From an uncultured Myxococcales bacterium (GTDB lineage: Bacteria; Myxococcota_A; Polyangia; Polyangiales; Polyangiaceae): a stretch of 12,712 bases of DNA. The position numbers were made by a program, and so were the translations under genes. The stretch lies in NCBI GenBank assembly GCA_937998045.1, contig CALKVG010000433.1, positions 1 to 12,712 on the forward strand. Direction: 5' to 3'. Positions within the stretch are counted from its first letter, which is position 1, and each line of letters begins with the position of its first letter. This document shows, one piece after another, positions 1-6,544 of this stretch. The notes under the pieces are model-generated. The model did no database searches. It saw nothing but the letters and a program-made list of their open reading frames with translations, and had not been told where the DNA came from.

Positions 1-3
1 AGA

Positions 4-36
4 TCGTCGGCAGCGTCAGATGTGTATAAGAGACAG
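4..36 (+). other. Untrimmed Nextera read-1 adapter with Tn5 mosaic end (artefact)
   Basis: Bases 4-17 match the Nextera read-1 overhang (TCGTCGGCAGCGTC) and bases 18-36 match the 19-base Tn5 mosaic end (AGATGTGTATAAGAGACAG) exactly. This is synthetic library sequence, not genome. Native DNA starts at about base 37. Any reading frame that begins inside it, for example at 20 or 22, is an artefact. Confidence 0.98.
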
Positions 37-38
37 CG

Positions 39-335
39 CGAGTCATGGCCGGAGCCTATTGCCGCAAGGGCGAGCAATTGCTTTGGGATCGGGGACAGCC
101 CGAGTCCGCTGCAAAAGCGTTCGAAGACGCCCTTTCGGCGGACAGCGAGAGTGCATGCGGGGCGTACGGTCTCGGCGCGTACTACCAGTTCGTCGCGAGG
201 AGGGGCGGTGCGGGTGGTGCGCCCGCGACCTACGAACAAGCCCTTCGTCAGGCGAGGAGTTGGTATGCCCGTGCGGCCGGACTGGATCCGACGGGCCCGC
301 TCCCGTCTCGAGCTCTGGCCGCGCTGTCCAACTGA
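39..335 (+). CDS. TPR-like protein, C-terminal fragment (5' partial)
   Basis: The frame is open from the adapter junction to a TGA at 333-335; the first ATG (45) gives 96 residues. The visible protein has helix-turn-helix spacing like tetratricopeptide repeats: a segment with GEQLLWDRGQPESAAKAFED near residues 9-28, then GAYGLGAYYQF, then ARSWYARAAGLDP near 69-81, which resembles a TPR B helix followed by the usual L-P turn. TPR units act as protein-protein interaction scaffolds. Because the genome sequence is cut by the adapter at 36, the ATG at 45 is probably internal and the real protein longer, possibly the tail of a multidomain protein. The partner domain is not visible. The TPR assignment is from pattern only. 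Confidence 0.6.
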   Translation, partial: RVMAGAYCRKGEQLLWDRGQPESAAKAFEDALSADSESACGAYGLGAYYQFVARRGGAGGAPATYEQALRQARSWYARAAGLDPTGPLPSRALAALSN

Positions 336-473
336 ACAGCGACTTCGTCGTTCGCGCACGATTTGCGTGGTTCGATCCGTCTCCACGAAACGCTTCAGCA
401 ACAAATTTCACGGCATATTTGACGGTGTGTCGCTTGCCGATTCGTGCTCGCGATGCTTTCATCGGACCCGCTG

Positions 474-479
474 AGGAGG
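474..479 (+). promoter_or_regulatory. Ribosome binding site of the small helical protein
   Basis: AGGAGG lies 9 bases before the ATG at 489, inside a G-rich run (473-481). It favours 489 over the in-frame ATGs at 444 and 453. Confidence 0.75.
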
Positions 480-488
480 GGATACCAA

Positions 489-707
489 ATGGAGTTGAGT
501 GAGAGCGATGCGCGCCTTGTTCGGTCGCTCGTAGTGCGTCATCTGGTCGAGCTCGAGGAAGAGCTCGCGCGGTCCAACGAACCTTCGCTGCATCGCGCGC
601 TGGGGACGCGTTTGCGCGAGTTGCGCGACTTGCACGATCGATTGACTTCCAACCTCGAACCGCACTCGCGTTCGCTGCTGGCCGCGAGTGCGACGCTACC
701 GACGTAG
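489..707 (+). CDS. Small helical protein of unknown function (72 aa)
   Basis: The start at 489 is set by a strong AGGAGG site. The 72-residue product begins MELSESDARLVRSLVVRHLV and is rich in Leu, Arg and Glu with heptad-like spacing, so an all-helical, possibly coiled-coil protein is likely. It has no signal peptide, membrane segment, cysteines or recognisable catalytic motif. Residues 11-55 (charged: ELEEELARS, RLRELRDLHDRL) look like two amphipathic helices. It sits 153 bases after the TPR fragment and 47 bases before the aldehyde reductase. I do not recognise a characterised family. The gene is supported by its ribosome binding site and plausible amino-acid composition rather than homology. 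Confidence 0.6.
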   Translation: MELSESDARLVRSLVVRHLVELEEELARSNEPSLHRALGTRLRELRDLHDRLTSNLEPHSRSLLAASATLPT

Positions 708-754
708 GTCGCCTCTTCGAGTCCCCGCGGGGTCCTTAGCGGTTTGCTCCTCCG

Positions 755-1804
755 ATGAAGACGCGCGCGCTTGCAGCGTCCGCCGCCGATCGACCTCTCG
801 CTCCAACGTGGATCGAACGGCGCGAGCTTCGGCCGGACGACGTGCTCATCGAGATCCGATTCTGCGGGATCTGTCACACCGATCTGCACCAGGCCCGGGG
901 CGAGTGGAAGAATTCGACCTTTCCCATGGTGCCCGGCCACGAAATCGTCGGCGTGGTGCAGAGCATCGGCAACGAAGTCAGGAAGGTGAAGGTCGGCGAC
1001 CTCGCTGGTGTCGGCTGCATGGTCGACTCATGCAGGGTTTGCTCGTCTTGCCGGCAAGGTTACGAGCAGTTTTGCGACCGGGGTTGCGCCTGGACGTACA
1101 ACAGCACCGAGATGGATCGAGAAACGCCGACCTACGGCGGCTACTCGACCCACGTCGTGACCACCGAGCGTTTCGTCCTTCGAATCCCTCCCTCGCTCGA
1201 TCTCGCCCGCACCGCTCCGCTGCTCTGCGCCGGGATCACGACGTACTCCCCGCTCCGCCAGTTTCAGATCAAGGCAGGCGATCGTGTCGGCGTCGTGGGC
1301 CTCGGGGGTCTCGGTCACATGGCGGTGAAGCTGGCGGTGGCGATGGGCGCCGAGGTCACCATGCTGAGCACGTCGCCCTCCAAGGCGGCGGACGCCGCCC
1401 GGCTCGGAGCCAAACACTTTGCTCTCACCCGCGATCCGTCGAGCCTGTCGAAGCTGGCCAGCGGCTTCGATTTCCTTTTGAACACGATTTCCGCTCCGCA
1501 CGATTACAATGAGTATCTGCGCCTTCTGCGGCCATACGGGACGATGGCAGTCGTCGGCGTTCCCCCTGTCCCGGCGCCGGTCGAAGCTTTCTCGCTCATC
1601 GACGGCAACCGTCGCCTGGCGGGTTCCCTCATCGGCGGGATCACGGAGACGCAGGAGATGCTCGACTTCTGCGCCGCGCACGGGATCGTTTCGAACATCG
1701 AGACGATCTCGGGATCGCAGGTCAACGAAGCCTACGCGCGTCTCGGGCGCGGTGACGTGCGTTATCGCTTCGTCATCGACGTCAGGACCTTCGCGCACCT
1801 CTGA
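755..1804 (+). CDS. yahK: Zinc-dependent NADPH aldehyde reductase / alcohol dehydrogenase, YahK (CAD) type
   Basis: A 349-residue medium-chain dehydrogenase/reductase of the cinnamyl alcohol dehydrogenase group, expected to reduce aldehydes to alcohols with NADPH in the cytoplasm. Catalytic zinc ligands are visible: C40 in GICHTD, H62-E63 in PGHE and C158 in LLCAGITTY. Structural zinc is held by C93, C96, C99 and C107. The Rossmann turn is GLGGLG (182-187), and S205/S207/K210 after the second strand fits NADP(H) rather than NAD. The C-terminal GGITETQEMLDFCAAHGI and GDVRYRFVID segments match E. coli YahK closely, end to end and with the usual length. ATG 755 gives the family's normal N-terminus, although no good Shine-Dalgarno precedes it. 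The glycerate kinase gene follows after 5 bases, so the two are probably co-transcribed. The physiological substrate cannot be told from sequence. Confidence 0.93.
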   Translation: MKTRALAASAADRPLAPTWIERRELRPDDVLIEIRFCGICHTDLHQARGEWKNSTFPMVPGHEIVGVVQSIGNEVRKVKVGDLAGVGCMVDSCRVCSSCRQGYEQFCDRGCAWTYNSTEMDRETPTYGGYSTHVVTTERFVLRIPPSLDLARTAPLLCAGITTYSPLRQFQIKAGDRVGVVGLGGLGHMAVKLAVAMGAEVTMLSTSPSKAADAARLGAKHFALTRDPSSLSKLASGFDFLLNTISAPHDYNEYLRLLRPYGTMAVVGVPPVPAPVEAFSLIDGNRRLAGSLIGGITETQEMLDFCAAHGIVSNIETISGSQVNEAYARLGRGDVRYRFVIDVRTFAHL

Positions 1805-1809
1805 CGGCG

Positions 1810-3036
1810 TTGGACCCTCGGCAAGGGTTGCGTGACCTTCTGAAGGCCGCGTTCGCGCGTGGGCTCGAGCGCGTCGACGTGCGGCGACGCGTCCGCCGGT
1901 CGATGCCCCCCGCACCGCGTCGCGGACGCGCGTTCGGCCTCGTGGCCGTGGGGAAGGCGTCGCCCATCATGGCGGAAGCTCTACTCTCGACGCCGCTGGG
2001 CGGCCGGATCGAACGAGCCCTCGTCGTCGCACCCGACGGAACGCCTGCGTCCTTCGAGGATCCTCGGGTCGAGCTGCTTCGCGCCGCCCACCCCGATCCG
2101 GACAGACGGAGCGTGCTCGCCGCGAGGCGTGCCCTCGACCTGGTTCGACACTGCGACTGGGTCTTGGCGCTGATTTCGGGTGGCGCATCGTCTCTGATCT
2201 GTTCGCCCGAGGGAGTGTCGCTCGCCCGCTACGTTCGCGTCGTCAGGGCCGTCCTGCTGGGCGGAGCGACCGTGCGCGAGGTCAACGTCGTGCGACGCCA
2301 CCTCTGCGCCGTGAAGGGAGGGGGGCTCGCCCTCGCCGCAGGTGGCCCGGTCGCGACGCTGATCGTGAGCGACGTCGTCGCCGGCACGCCCCACGACGTC
2401 GGCTCCGGGCCGACGGTCGCTGACCCGACGACGTGCGCTGACGCCTCGGAGGTTCTTCGTCGGTTCGCGCCGCGCCTACCCATTCCCGCCTTCCGCGAGT
2501 CGCTCAAGCCGTCGAGCAGGGAGGCACGCGGGTTGAGCGCCCGCGTGGTCGCCTCACCGGAAGATCTCTCGCAGGCGGTCGCGGGCGCCCTGCGTGCCCG
2601 GGGTATGGCTGTCCGCATCCTTCCGTCGTCCATCGCAGCCAGCGCCGAGCTGTGCCTGGAGTACGCCGCGCGCGCGCGAAGGCTGCGGCCCGGCGAAGCG
2701 CTGGTGCGCTCGGCCGAGCCGTCGCTGCGTATGCCGCATCGGCAGGCGGGACGGGGTGGACGATGCACGCATCTGGCCACGCTTCTCGCCGGCTGCTTGC
2801 CTGACGGCGTGGCGTTCCTCGCGGGCGCGTCCGATGGCGTCGACGGCACCAGCGGTACCGGGGGCGCGGTGGTGGACAACTCGCTGGTGACGCGAACCTC
2901 GCACCTTCGAGTCCAGCGGGCTCTGGCTTCCTTCGACACCGGGCCGCTGCTGCGGCGGGCCGCCATGAGCTTGCCGGGGCTCCCGAGCGGATACAATTTC
3001 GCCGACGTGCACGTCCTCGCGCGTACGTGCGGTTGA
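1810..3036 (+). CDS. Glycerate 2-kinase family protein (DUF4147 + MOFRL), TTG start
   Basis: A 408-residue member of the GckA/TtuD-type family, which transfers phosphate from ATP to D-glycerate giving 2-phosphoglycerate. Visible family marks are VGKA (47-50, conserved Lys49), AHPDPDRRS (93-101), LISGGAS (121-127), VRRHLCAVKGGGLA, IVSDVV..(D)VGSGPTVADPT, and in the MOFRL domain ASDGVDGTSGTGGAVVDN near the C-terminus. Two spots differ from the textbook enzyme: the usual SGGE is RSAEPS here, and RGGRNQE is RGGRCTHLA. This may mark a subgroup with another hydroxy-acid substrate. The TTG at 1810 is chosen because it gives a normal N-terminus 5 bases after the reductase stop; a second TTG at 1828 is possible. 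The stop lies 7 bases from the end of the convergent pirin gene. Confidence 0.88.
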   Translation: MDPRQGLRDLLKAAFARGLERVDVRRRVRRSMPPAPRRGRAFGLVAVGKASPIMAEALLSTPLGGRIERALVVAPDGTPASFEDPRVELLRAAHPDPDRRSVLAARRALDLVRHCDWVLALISGGASSLICSPEGVSLARYVRVVRAVLLGGATVREVNVVRRHLCAVKGGGLALAAGGPVATLIVSDVVAGTPHDVGSGPTVADPTTCADASEVLRRFAPRLPIPAFRESLKPSSREARGLSARVVASPEDLSQAVAGALRARGMAVRILPSSIAASAELCLEYAARARRLRPGEALVRSAEPSLRMPHRQAGRGGRCTHLATLLAGCLPDGVAFLAGASDGVDGTSGTGGAVVDNSLVTRTSHLRVQRALASFDTGPLLRRAAMSLPGLPSGYNFADVHVLARTCG

Positions 3037-3043
3037 AGAGCGA

Positions 3044-3742
3044 TCAGCCCAGGTCGAAGACGAGCACCTCGCCGCCGCCGGCGCCTTGGATCACCACTGC
3101 CGGCTCGTCCGAGACGGCGGCGCCGTCGCCTTCCTTGAGGTCACGGCCGTTGGCGCGTACCCGGCCACGCGCGACGTGAATCCAGGCGTGTCGTCCACGA
3201 GGGAGCTCGAGACTCGCCCTCTCGCCGTCGTCGAACACGCCGGCATACACGATCGCGTCCGCGTGTACGGTCACGCTCCCGTCGCGGCCGTCGGGCGACG
3301 CGACGACGCGCAGCCGCCCGCGCTTCTCCGCGTCGGAGAACGTCCTCTGCTCGTAGCTCGGATCGAGCCCCCGTCGGTTCGGCAGGATCCAGATCTGGAG
3401 AAAGTGCACGAGCTCGCTCTTCGACGCGTTGAACTCGCTGTGCGTCACGCCGGTGCCAGCGCTCATCCGCTGGACGTCCCCCGGGCGGATGACGGAGCCG
3501 GTGCCCATGGAGTCCCTGTGCTGGAGCGCTCCCTCGAGCACGTAGCTGATGATCTCCATCTCGCGATGCGGGTGCGTACCGAACCCCTGTCCGGGGTCTA
3601 CTCGGTCGTCGTTGATCACCCGCAGCGATCGAAAGCCCATGTGACGGTCGTCGTAGTAGTCCGCGAACGAGAACGTGTGATGCGAATCGAGCCAGCCATG
3701 CTGCGCATGGCCGCGCTCTGCTGCCGGTCGAAGGGTCATCAT
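3044..3742 (-). CDS. Pirin family protein (YhhW-like bicupin)
   Basis: A 232-residue cupin protein of pirin type. The N-terminal cupin holds the metal ligands in the same positions as E. coli YhhW: H57 and H59 in GTHPHREME, H101 and E103 in GVTHSEF. The early segments HTFSFADYYD and GFRSLRVINDD are pirin hallmarks, and the C-terminal half carries the second, metal-free cupin (HAWIHVARGRVRANG). Family members bind iron or another metal; some show quercetin 2,3-dioxygenase activity in vitro, others act as redox-sensing regulators. The true role is usually unknown. There are two consecutive ATG codons (3742 and 3739); the first has a GAGG-type site about 7 bases upstream. The gene is divergent from the hydrolase gene (78-base gap) and convergent with the glycerate kinase gene. 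Confidence 0.93.
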   Translation of the reverse strand: MMTLRPAAERGHAQHGWLDSHHTFSFADYYDDRHMGFRSLRVINDDRVDPGQGFGTHPHREMEIISYVLEGALQHRDSMGTGSVIRPGDVQRMSAGTGVTHSEFNASKSELVHFLQIWILPNRRGLDPSYEQRTFSDAEKRGRLRVVASPDGRDGSVTVHADAIVYAGVFDDGERASLELPRGRHAWIHVARGRVRANGRDLKEGDGAAVSDEPAVVIQGAGGGEVLVFDLG

Positions 3743-3820
3743 GGGTTGCCTCGGGGTGATTTTCCTGGTCGCCAGGTCGCCCTCCCATCATGCGCACGGA
3801 TACGATGCAGTAAACCGGCA
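3743..3820. promoter_or_regulatory. Divergent promoter region between pirin and hydrolase genes
   Basis: This 78-base gap must hold the start signals of both divergent genes. A tandem 7-base repeat GGTCGCC occurs at 3767-3773 and 3775-3781; the first copy also sits within the palindrome CCTGGTCGCCAGG (3764-3776), 22 bases before the pirin start. On the minus strand TTTACT (3814-3809) and CATGAT (3792-3787), 16 bases apart, are a weak sigma70-like pair. No Shine-Dalgarno is seen before the hydrolase ATG at 3821. The specific elements are guesses; the regional role follows from gene layout. Confidence 0.4.
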
Positions 3821-4786
3821 ATGCCCCGGCCTCCTCCTCATCAGCTGCTGGCGCTCGGCCTGATGGCGTGTCGCGCCCATGCCCTTGGCGACGCGGGCTT
3901 GCCGCCGGGGGCTCCCGTGGGGGCGAACGAGTCTGCACCGGCAGACGCCGCCGGGACAGACGCCCCGGGGAGCGGAGCTTCCGGGTTGGACGCCGGGGTG
4001 GACCCGTCGAACGCCGGGCCGCCGGCTCCGGTCTTCGCCGCCGCCGGCGCGCCGTCATCCTCCTCGGGAGCGAAGACCGATTGGTGCATCGAAGGGGTCT
4101 CTTCGCTGGACGAAGACGTCTGCTACGTGCTCCCTCCGCTCGCCGCCGGAAAGCCGCGCCGGCTCGTGGTGTACTTGCACGGGATCGTCCCTCCCGTTCC
4201 TGACAGTCCGCAGAAGCGCACAGTGGAGACCGTCGTCTTGCGCGCGAGCAACCGGGCGGGCGTCGCGTCGATCGTTCCTCGCGGGCGCCGCGGAATCGGG
4301 CCGGCGCAAGCGCACGACTGGTGGGCCTGGCCAACGACCGCGGCCGATATCGCCAGGCTCGCTCCGTCGATCGTCGATCGCTGGGTCTCCGCAAAGGCGA
4401 AGCTCGAGACCCTCGCCGGCGCCCGGTTCGAGCGAACGTACCTCGCCGGATCTTCCAACGGGGCGTACTTCCTCGCGGCGCTCGCGCTGCGCGGCGAGCG
4501 GGGATGGCTGGCGTCCTTTCCGGTCGACGGCTTTGGAGTGATGTCCGGCGGCGCTGCCCCCGCGGGGACGCCTGTGCGCCTTGCGGGGCAGGAGCCACGT
4601 CCCTTCTACGTGGGCTTCGGTTCGTACGATCAAGAGTCGAAGGCGAACGCGCGTTCCCTCGTCTCGGCGCTGGAGAGAGCCCGCTGGCCGGTGCGCGCTG
4701 CCGAGCATCCGCTGGGGCACGGCGCTAGCGAGGTGTACCTCGACGAAGCGCTCGACTTTTGGGCCGCGGCGGACGGCGGGCCGTGA
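3821..4786 (+). CDS. Putative lipid-anchored alpha/beta hydrolase (esterase/depolymerase-like)
   Basis: A 321-residue protein starting with a short signal peptide that ends in a lipobox-like LMAC (Cys17), so it is probably an exported lipoprotein. Residues 18-86 are a low-complexity Ala/Gly/Pro/Asp/Ser linker. The hydrolase domain follows: LVVYLHG (115-121, oxyanion strand and loop), the nucleophile elbow GSSNG (210-214, Ser212), a likely acidic residue in the GFGSYDQES segment and a C-terminal His300 in HPLGHGAS. This layout fits serine esterases of the PHB-depolymerase/feruloyl-esterase style. C89 and C101 could form a disulfide after export. The frame is open far upstream, but that part runs antisense through pirin, so the ATG at 3821 is chosen because it gives the signal peptide. 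The stop is 4 bases from the end of the convergent lipoprotein gene. The substrate is unknown. Confidence 0.75.
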   Translation: MPRPPPHQLLALGLMACRAHALGDAGLPPGAPVGANESAPADAAGTDAPGSGASGLDAGVDPSNAGPPAPVFAAAGAPSSSSGAKTDWCIEGVSSLDEDVCYVLPPLAAGKPRRLVVYLHGIVPPVPDSPQKRTVETVVLRASNRAGVASIVPRGRRGIGPAQAHDWWAWPTTAADIARLAPSIVDRWVSAKAKLETLAGARFERTYLAGSSNGAYFLAALALRGERGWLASFPVDGFGVMSGGAAPAGTPVRLAGQEPRPFYVGFGSYDQESKANARSLVSALERARWPVRAAEHPLGHGASEVYLDEALDFWAAADGGP

Positions 4787-4790
4787 ACGC

Positions 4791-5267
4791 TCACGGGCAG
4801 AAGACGAGCGGAGTACCCTGGTCGACGCACGCCGGGTAGCAGGTCAGACCTGCGATCGCTCCGAGCAGGCATGCGCACGTGGGCGTCGCTGCGCATGCCG
4901 CCGGAATGGTCACGCAGCCAACGCTCGCCGGACTGCTTTCGCCGCTCGCACAGGCTCCGGAAAACGCTGGATACCCTCGACCTCCGCCGAAACAAAACGT
5001 CCCCGACGGGCAGGTACACTTGGAGCACCAGTCGACGGGGGCAAAGCCGTCGTACACCTGACCGTAGGCGGCATCGAGCGGCGCGAAAGGCGAATCCGCT
5101 GAGCCGTCGAAGCCCGCCTGCGCGGGTTGCATGGTTGCATCCACGTCGACGACAACGACGTTGCCGTGCCCGAGAGGCTTGCCCGAGTCGTCCGTACATC
5201 CCACGCTCGCAAAGGCAACGCCCGCGATCGCCCCTGCAAGCTGCGCCCGCGCCGCGTTGCGTCGCAT
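4791..5267 (-). CDS. Cysteine-rich putative lipoprotein, unknown function
   Basis: A 158-residue protein with a basic N-terminus (MRRNAAR), a hydrophobic Ala/Gly/Val stretch and a lipobox-like SVGC ending at Cys24, indicating export and lipid anchoring. After an Asp/Gly-rich spacer the C-terminal half carries twelve further cysteines in clusters such as WCSKCTC, TCAC and TCYPAC, suggesting a disulfide-bonded extracellular or periplasmic domain. The style resembles small surface lipoproteins that are abundant in myxobacteria; no specific family is recognised. GGAGG directly abuts the ATG at 5267, with no spacer, and a stop lies in frame just upstream, so either initiation is weak or a downstream start is used. 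The gene is divergent from the stressosome operon. Confidence 0.7.
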   Translation of the reverse strand: MRRNAARAQLAGAIAGVAFASVGCTDDSGKPLGHGNVVVVDVDATMQPAQAGFDGSADSPFAPLDAAYGQVYDGFAPVDWCSKCTCPSGTFCFGGGRGYPAFSGACASGESSPASVGCVTIPAACAATPTCACLLGAIAGLTCYPACVDQGTPLVFCP

Positions 5268-5322
5268 CCTCCAAGAGTATCACGACGGTTTCGAGCGGTG
5301 CCGGGGGGCTTTCCATCAGGCC

Positions 5323-5343
5323 GACGCGTCACGTCGACGCGTC
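5323..5343. repeat. Doubled 8-bp perfect palindrome (possible operator)
   Basis: GACGCGTC, its own reverse complement, occurs at 5323-5330 and again at 5336-5343, with ACGTC between. Centres are 13 bp apart. It lies 55 bases before the lipoprotein start and about 220 before rsbR. Its role as a protein-binding site is only a suggestion. Confidence 0.4.
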
Positions 5344-5550
5344 GTCTACCCGTCGGGAGGGAGGCCTGGGCCCGCCATGCGTATACTGCCAATGAAGAGT
5401 CGGAATCGATCGTGGTCGCGCCCGCCTCGCAAACCAGCGAGCGACTTCCGGCCGAACTCCGCCATAGAATGTCGTCGGATGGGAGCCGGGCGTTATGCGC
5501 CTTGCGCTCGCAGCAGTCGGCGGTGCGGGGACGGCGCGCAGCCCCCTGGC

Positions 5551-5556
5551 AGGAGG
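5551..5556 (+). promoter_or_regulatory. Ribosome binding site of rsbR
   Basis: AGGAGG stands 8 bases before the ATG at 5565. It fixes the rsbR start although the frame is open far upstream. Confidence 0.85.
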
Positions 5557-5564
5557 ACGAGAGG

Positions 5565-6539
5565 ATGACGGTTTCGGATCGGCAGCGTTCGCTGCAATCG
5601 TCGATGCACGACATGGGTCTCACCGAGGAGGCGATCGAACGGCGAAAGAGGATCGTCGGCCTCGAGCCGGCCGACCTCGGGCGCATCGCTGCGGTGAAGG
5701 ACGTCGTTGCCCGCGGCGCCGAAGAGTTCATGGCGACGTTCTTCGAGTTCTTGTCGAAGCTCGACGAGGCGCGCCCCCTCGTCACCAGCCATGGCCTGCT
5801 CGATAGAGCGCGGCAACTGAAGAAGGCGCACCTCGCGGCCATGGTGCAGGGGGAGTACGGGACCCGGTACGTCGAGCAGCGACTCGAGCTCGCGCAGCTC
5901 TACGCGAGGGCCGGCCTCGAGATGCTCGTGTTCCTCGGCGCCTTCCACCACTTGCTGCGCGCGATCGGCAGCGCGATCATGAAGCAGTTCGAGCGCTCCC
6001 CGATGGAAGGGTTCGAGAACTTCATGTCGCTCCAGAAGGTTGCGTTCTTCGATATCGGGATCATCGTCGACGTCCTCGTCATGGAGCGCGAGCGGACGAT
6101 CCGCCAGCAGGAGGAGGCCATCCGTGAGCTGTCCACCCCCGTGCTCCAGGTCCGCGACCGGATGCTACTGCTGCCCATCATCGGCGTCATCGATACCCAC
6201 CGGGCGCGGCTCATCACCGAGAGCCTGCTCCGCGCGATCCGCGCGAACCGCGCGAAGGTCGTCGTCATGGATGTCACCGGGGTGGCGACGATCGACTCGA
6301 AAGTGGCCAATCACCTGCTGCAGACGGTGACCGCGGCGCGGCTCATGGGCGCGCTCGTCATCGTGACCGGTCTGTCCTCGGAAGTCGCGCAGTCCCTCGT
6401 GGCGCTCGGGATAGAGCTCTCGAAGATCAATACGGTCGGGGACCTGCAAGGAGGCCTCGAGGAGGCCGAGCGCGTCCTCGGCTATCGTTTGCTCCGCAAC
6501 GGAGACGCGTTGCCGCCCCCGACCATGACGGAGAACTGA
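5565..6539 (+). CDS. rsbR: RsbR-type stressosome sensor (non-heme globin + STAS)
   Basis: A 324-residue co-antagonist. In characterised stressosomes RsbR and RsbS build a large complex that holds RsbT until stress is sensed. Residues about 20-170 align without gaps to the sensor globin of HemAT around the haem pocket, but the proximal His is Tyr113 (LAQLYARAGL) and the distal Tyr is Phe60 (ATFFEFL), so a haem-free globin like that of B. subtilis RsbRA is expected. Helix 172-190 links to the STAS domain (about 193-305). T211 (GVIDT) and S245 (GVATIDS), 34 residues apart, occupy the positions of B. subtilis phospho-sites T171 and T205, the second being Ser instead of Thr. AGGAGG supports ATG 5565. 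It is first in the operon, with rsbS 5 bases downstream, and is the only RsbR copy in the window. Confidence 0.93.
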   Translation: MTVSDRQRSLQSSMHDMGLTEEAIERRKRIVGLEPADLGRIAAVKDVVARGAEEFMATFFEFLSKLDEARPLVTSHGLLDRARQLKKAHLAAMVQGEYGTRYVEQRLELAQLYARAGLEMLVFLGAFHHLLRAIGSAIMKQFERSPMEGFENFMSLQKVAFFDIGIIVDVLVMERERTIRQQEEAIRELSTPVLQVRDRMLLLPIIGVIDTHRARLITESLLRAIRANRAKVVVMDVTGVATIDSKVANHLLQTVTAARLMGALVIVTGLSSEVAQSLVALGIELSKINTVGDLQGGLEEAERVLGYRLLRNGDALPPPTMTEN

Positions 6540-6544
6540 CTGCC

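Larger units (their letters stand above)
5268..5564. promoter_or_regulatory. Divergent intergenic region upstream of the stressosome operon
   Basis: This 297-base gap separates the minus-strand lipoprotein from rsbR and should contain the operon promoter. TATACT (5382-5387) and TAGAAT (5465-5470) resemble -10 boxes, but neither has a convincing -35 at 16-18 bases, so neither is called as a promoter. A doubled palindrome lies at 5323-5343. No convincing gene was found in the gap: the plus-strand frames crossing it are Arg/Pro-rich and lack family marks. Confidence 0.5.

Noticed and set aside
20..502. Plus-strand frames of 150-160 codons starting at 20 and 22
   Set aside because: Their starts lie in the Nextera adapter, their products are Arg/Ser-rich, and they overlap the better-supported TPR-like frame.
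3790..3813. Seven-codon upstream frame before the hydrolase gene
   Set aside because: No ribosome binding site and the length is easily due to chance.
3086..3820. N-terminal extension of the hydrolase frame back to 3086
   Set aside because: It runs antisense through pirin, which has conserved metal ligands; the lipobox signal peptide at 3821 marks the real start.
3141..4598. Minus-strand open frame of 485 codons
   Set aside because: Arg/Ala/Pro-rich shadow antisense to the hydrolase and overlapping pirin in another frame; no family motifs.
5382..5470. TATACT and TAGAAT as sigma70 -10 boxes for the stressosome operon
   Set aside because: No acceptable -35 element at 16-18 bases upstream of either; too weak to call.
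5127..5564. N-terminal extension of the rsbR frame
   Set aside because: Overlaps the divergent lipoprotein antisense and lacks RsbR similarity; a strong AGGAGG site fixes the start at 5565.
5565..6074. RsbR N-terminal domain as a haem-based oxygen sensor
   Set aside because: His89 looked like a proximal ligand at first, but alignment with HemAT places the true proximal position at Tyr113 and the distal one at Phe60.
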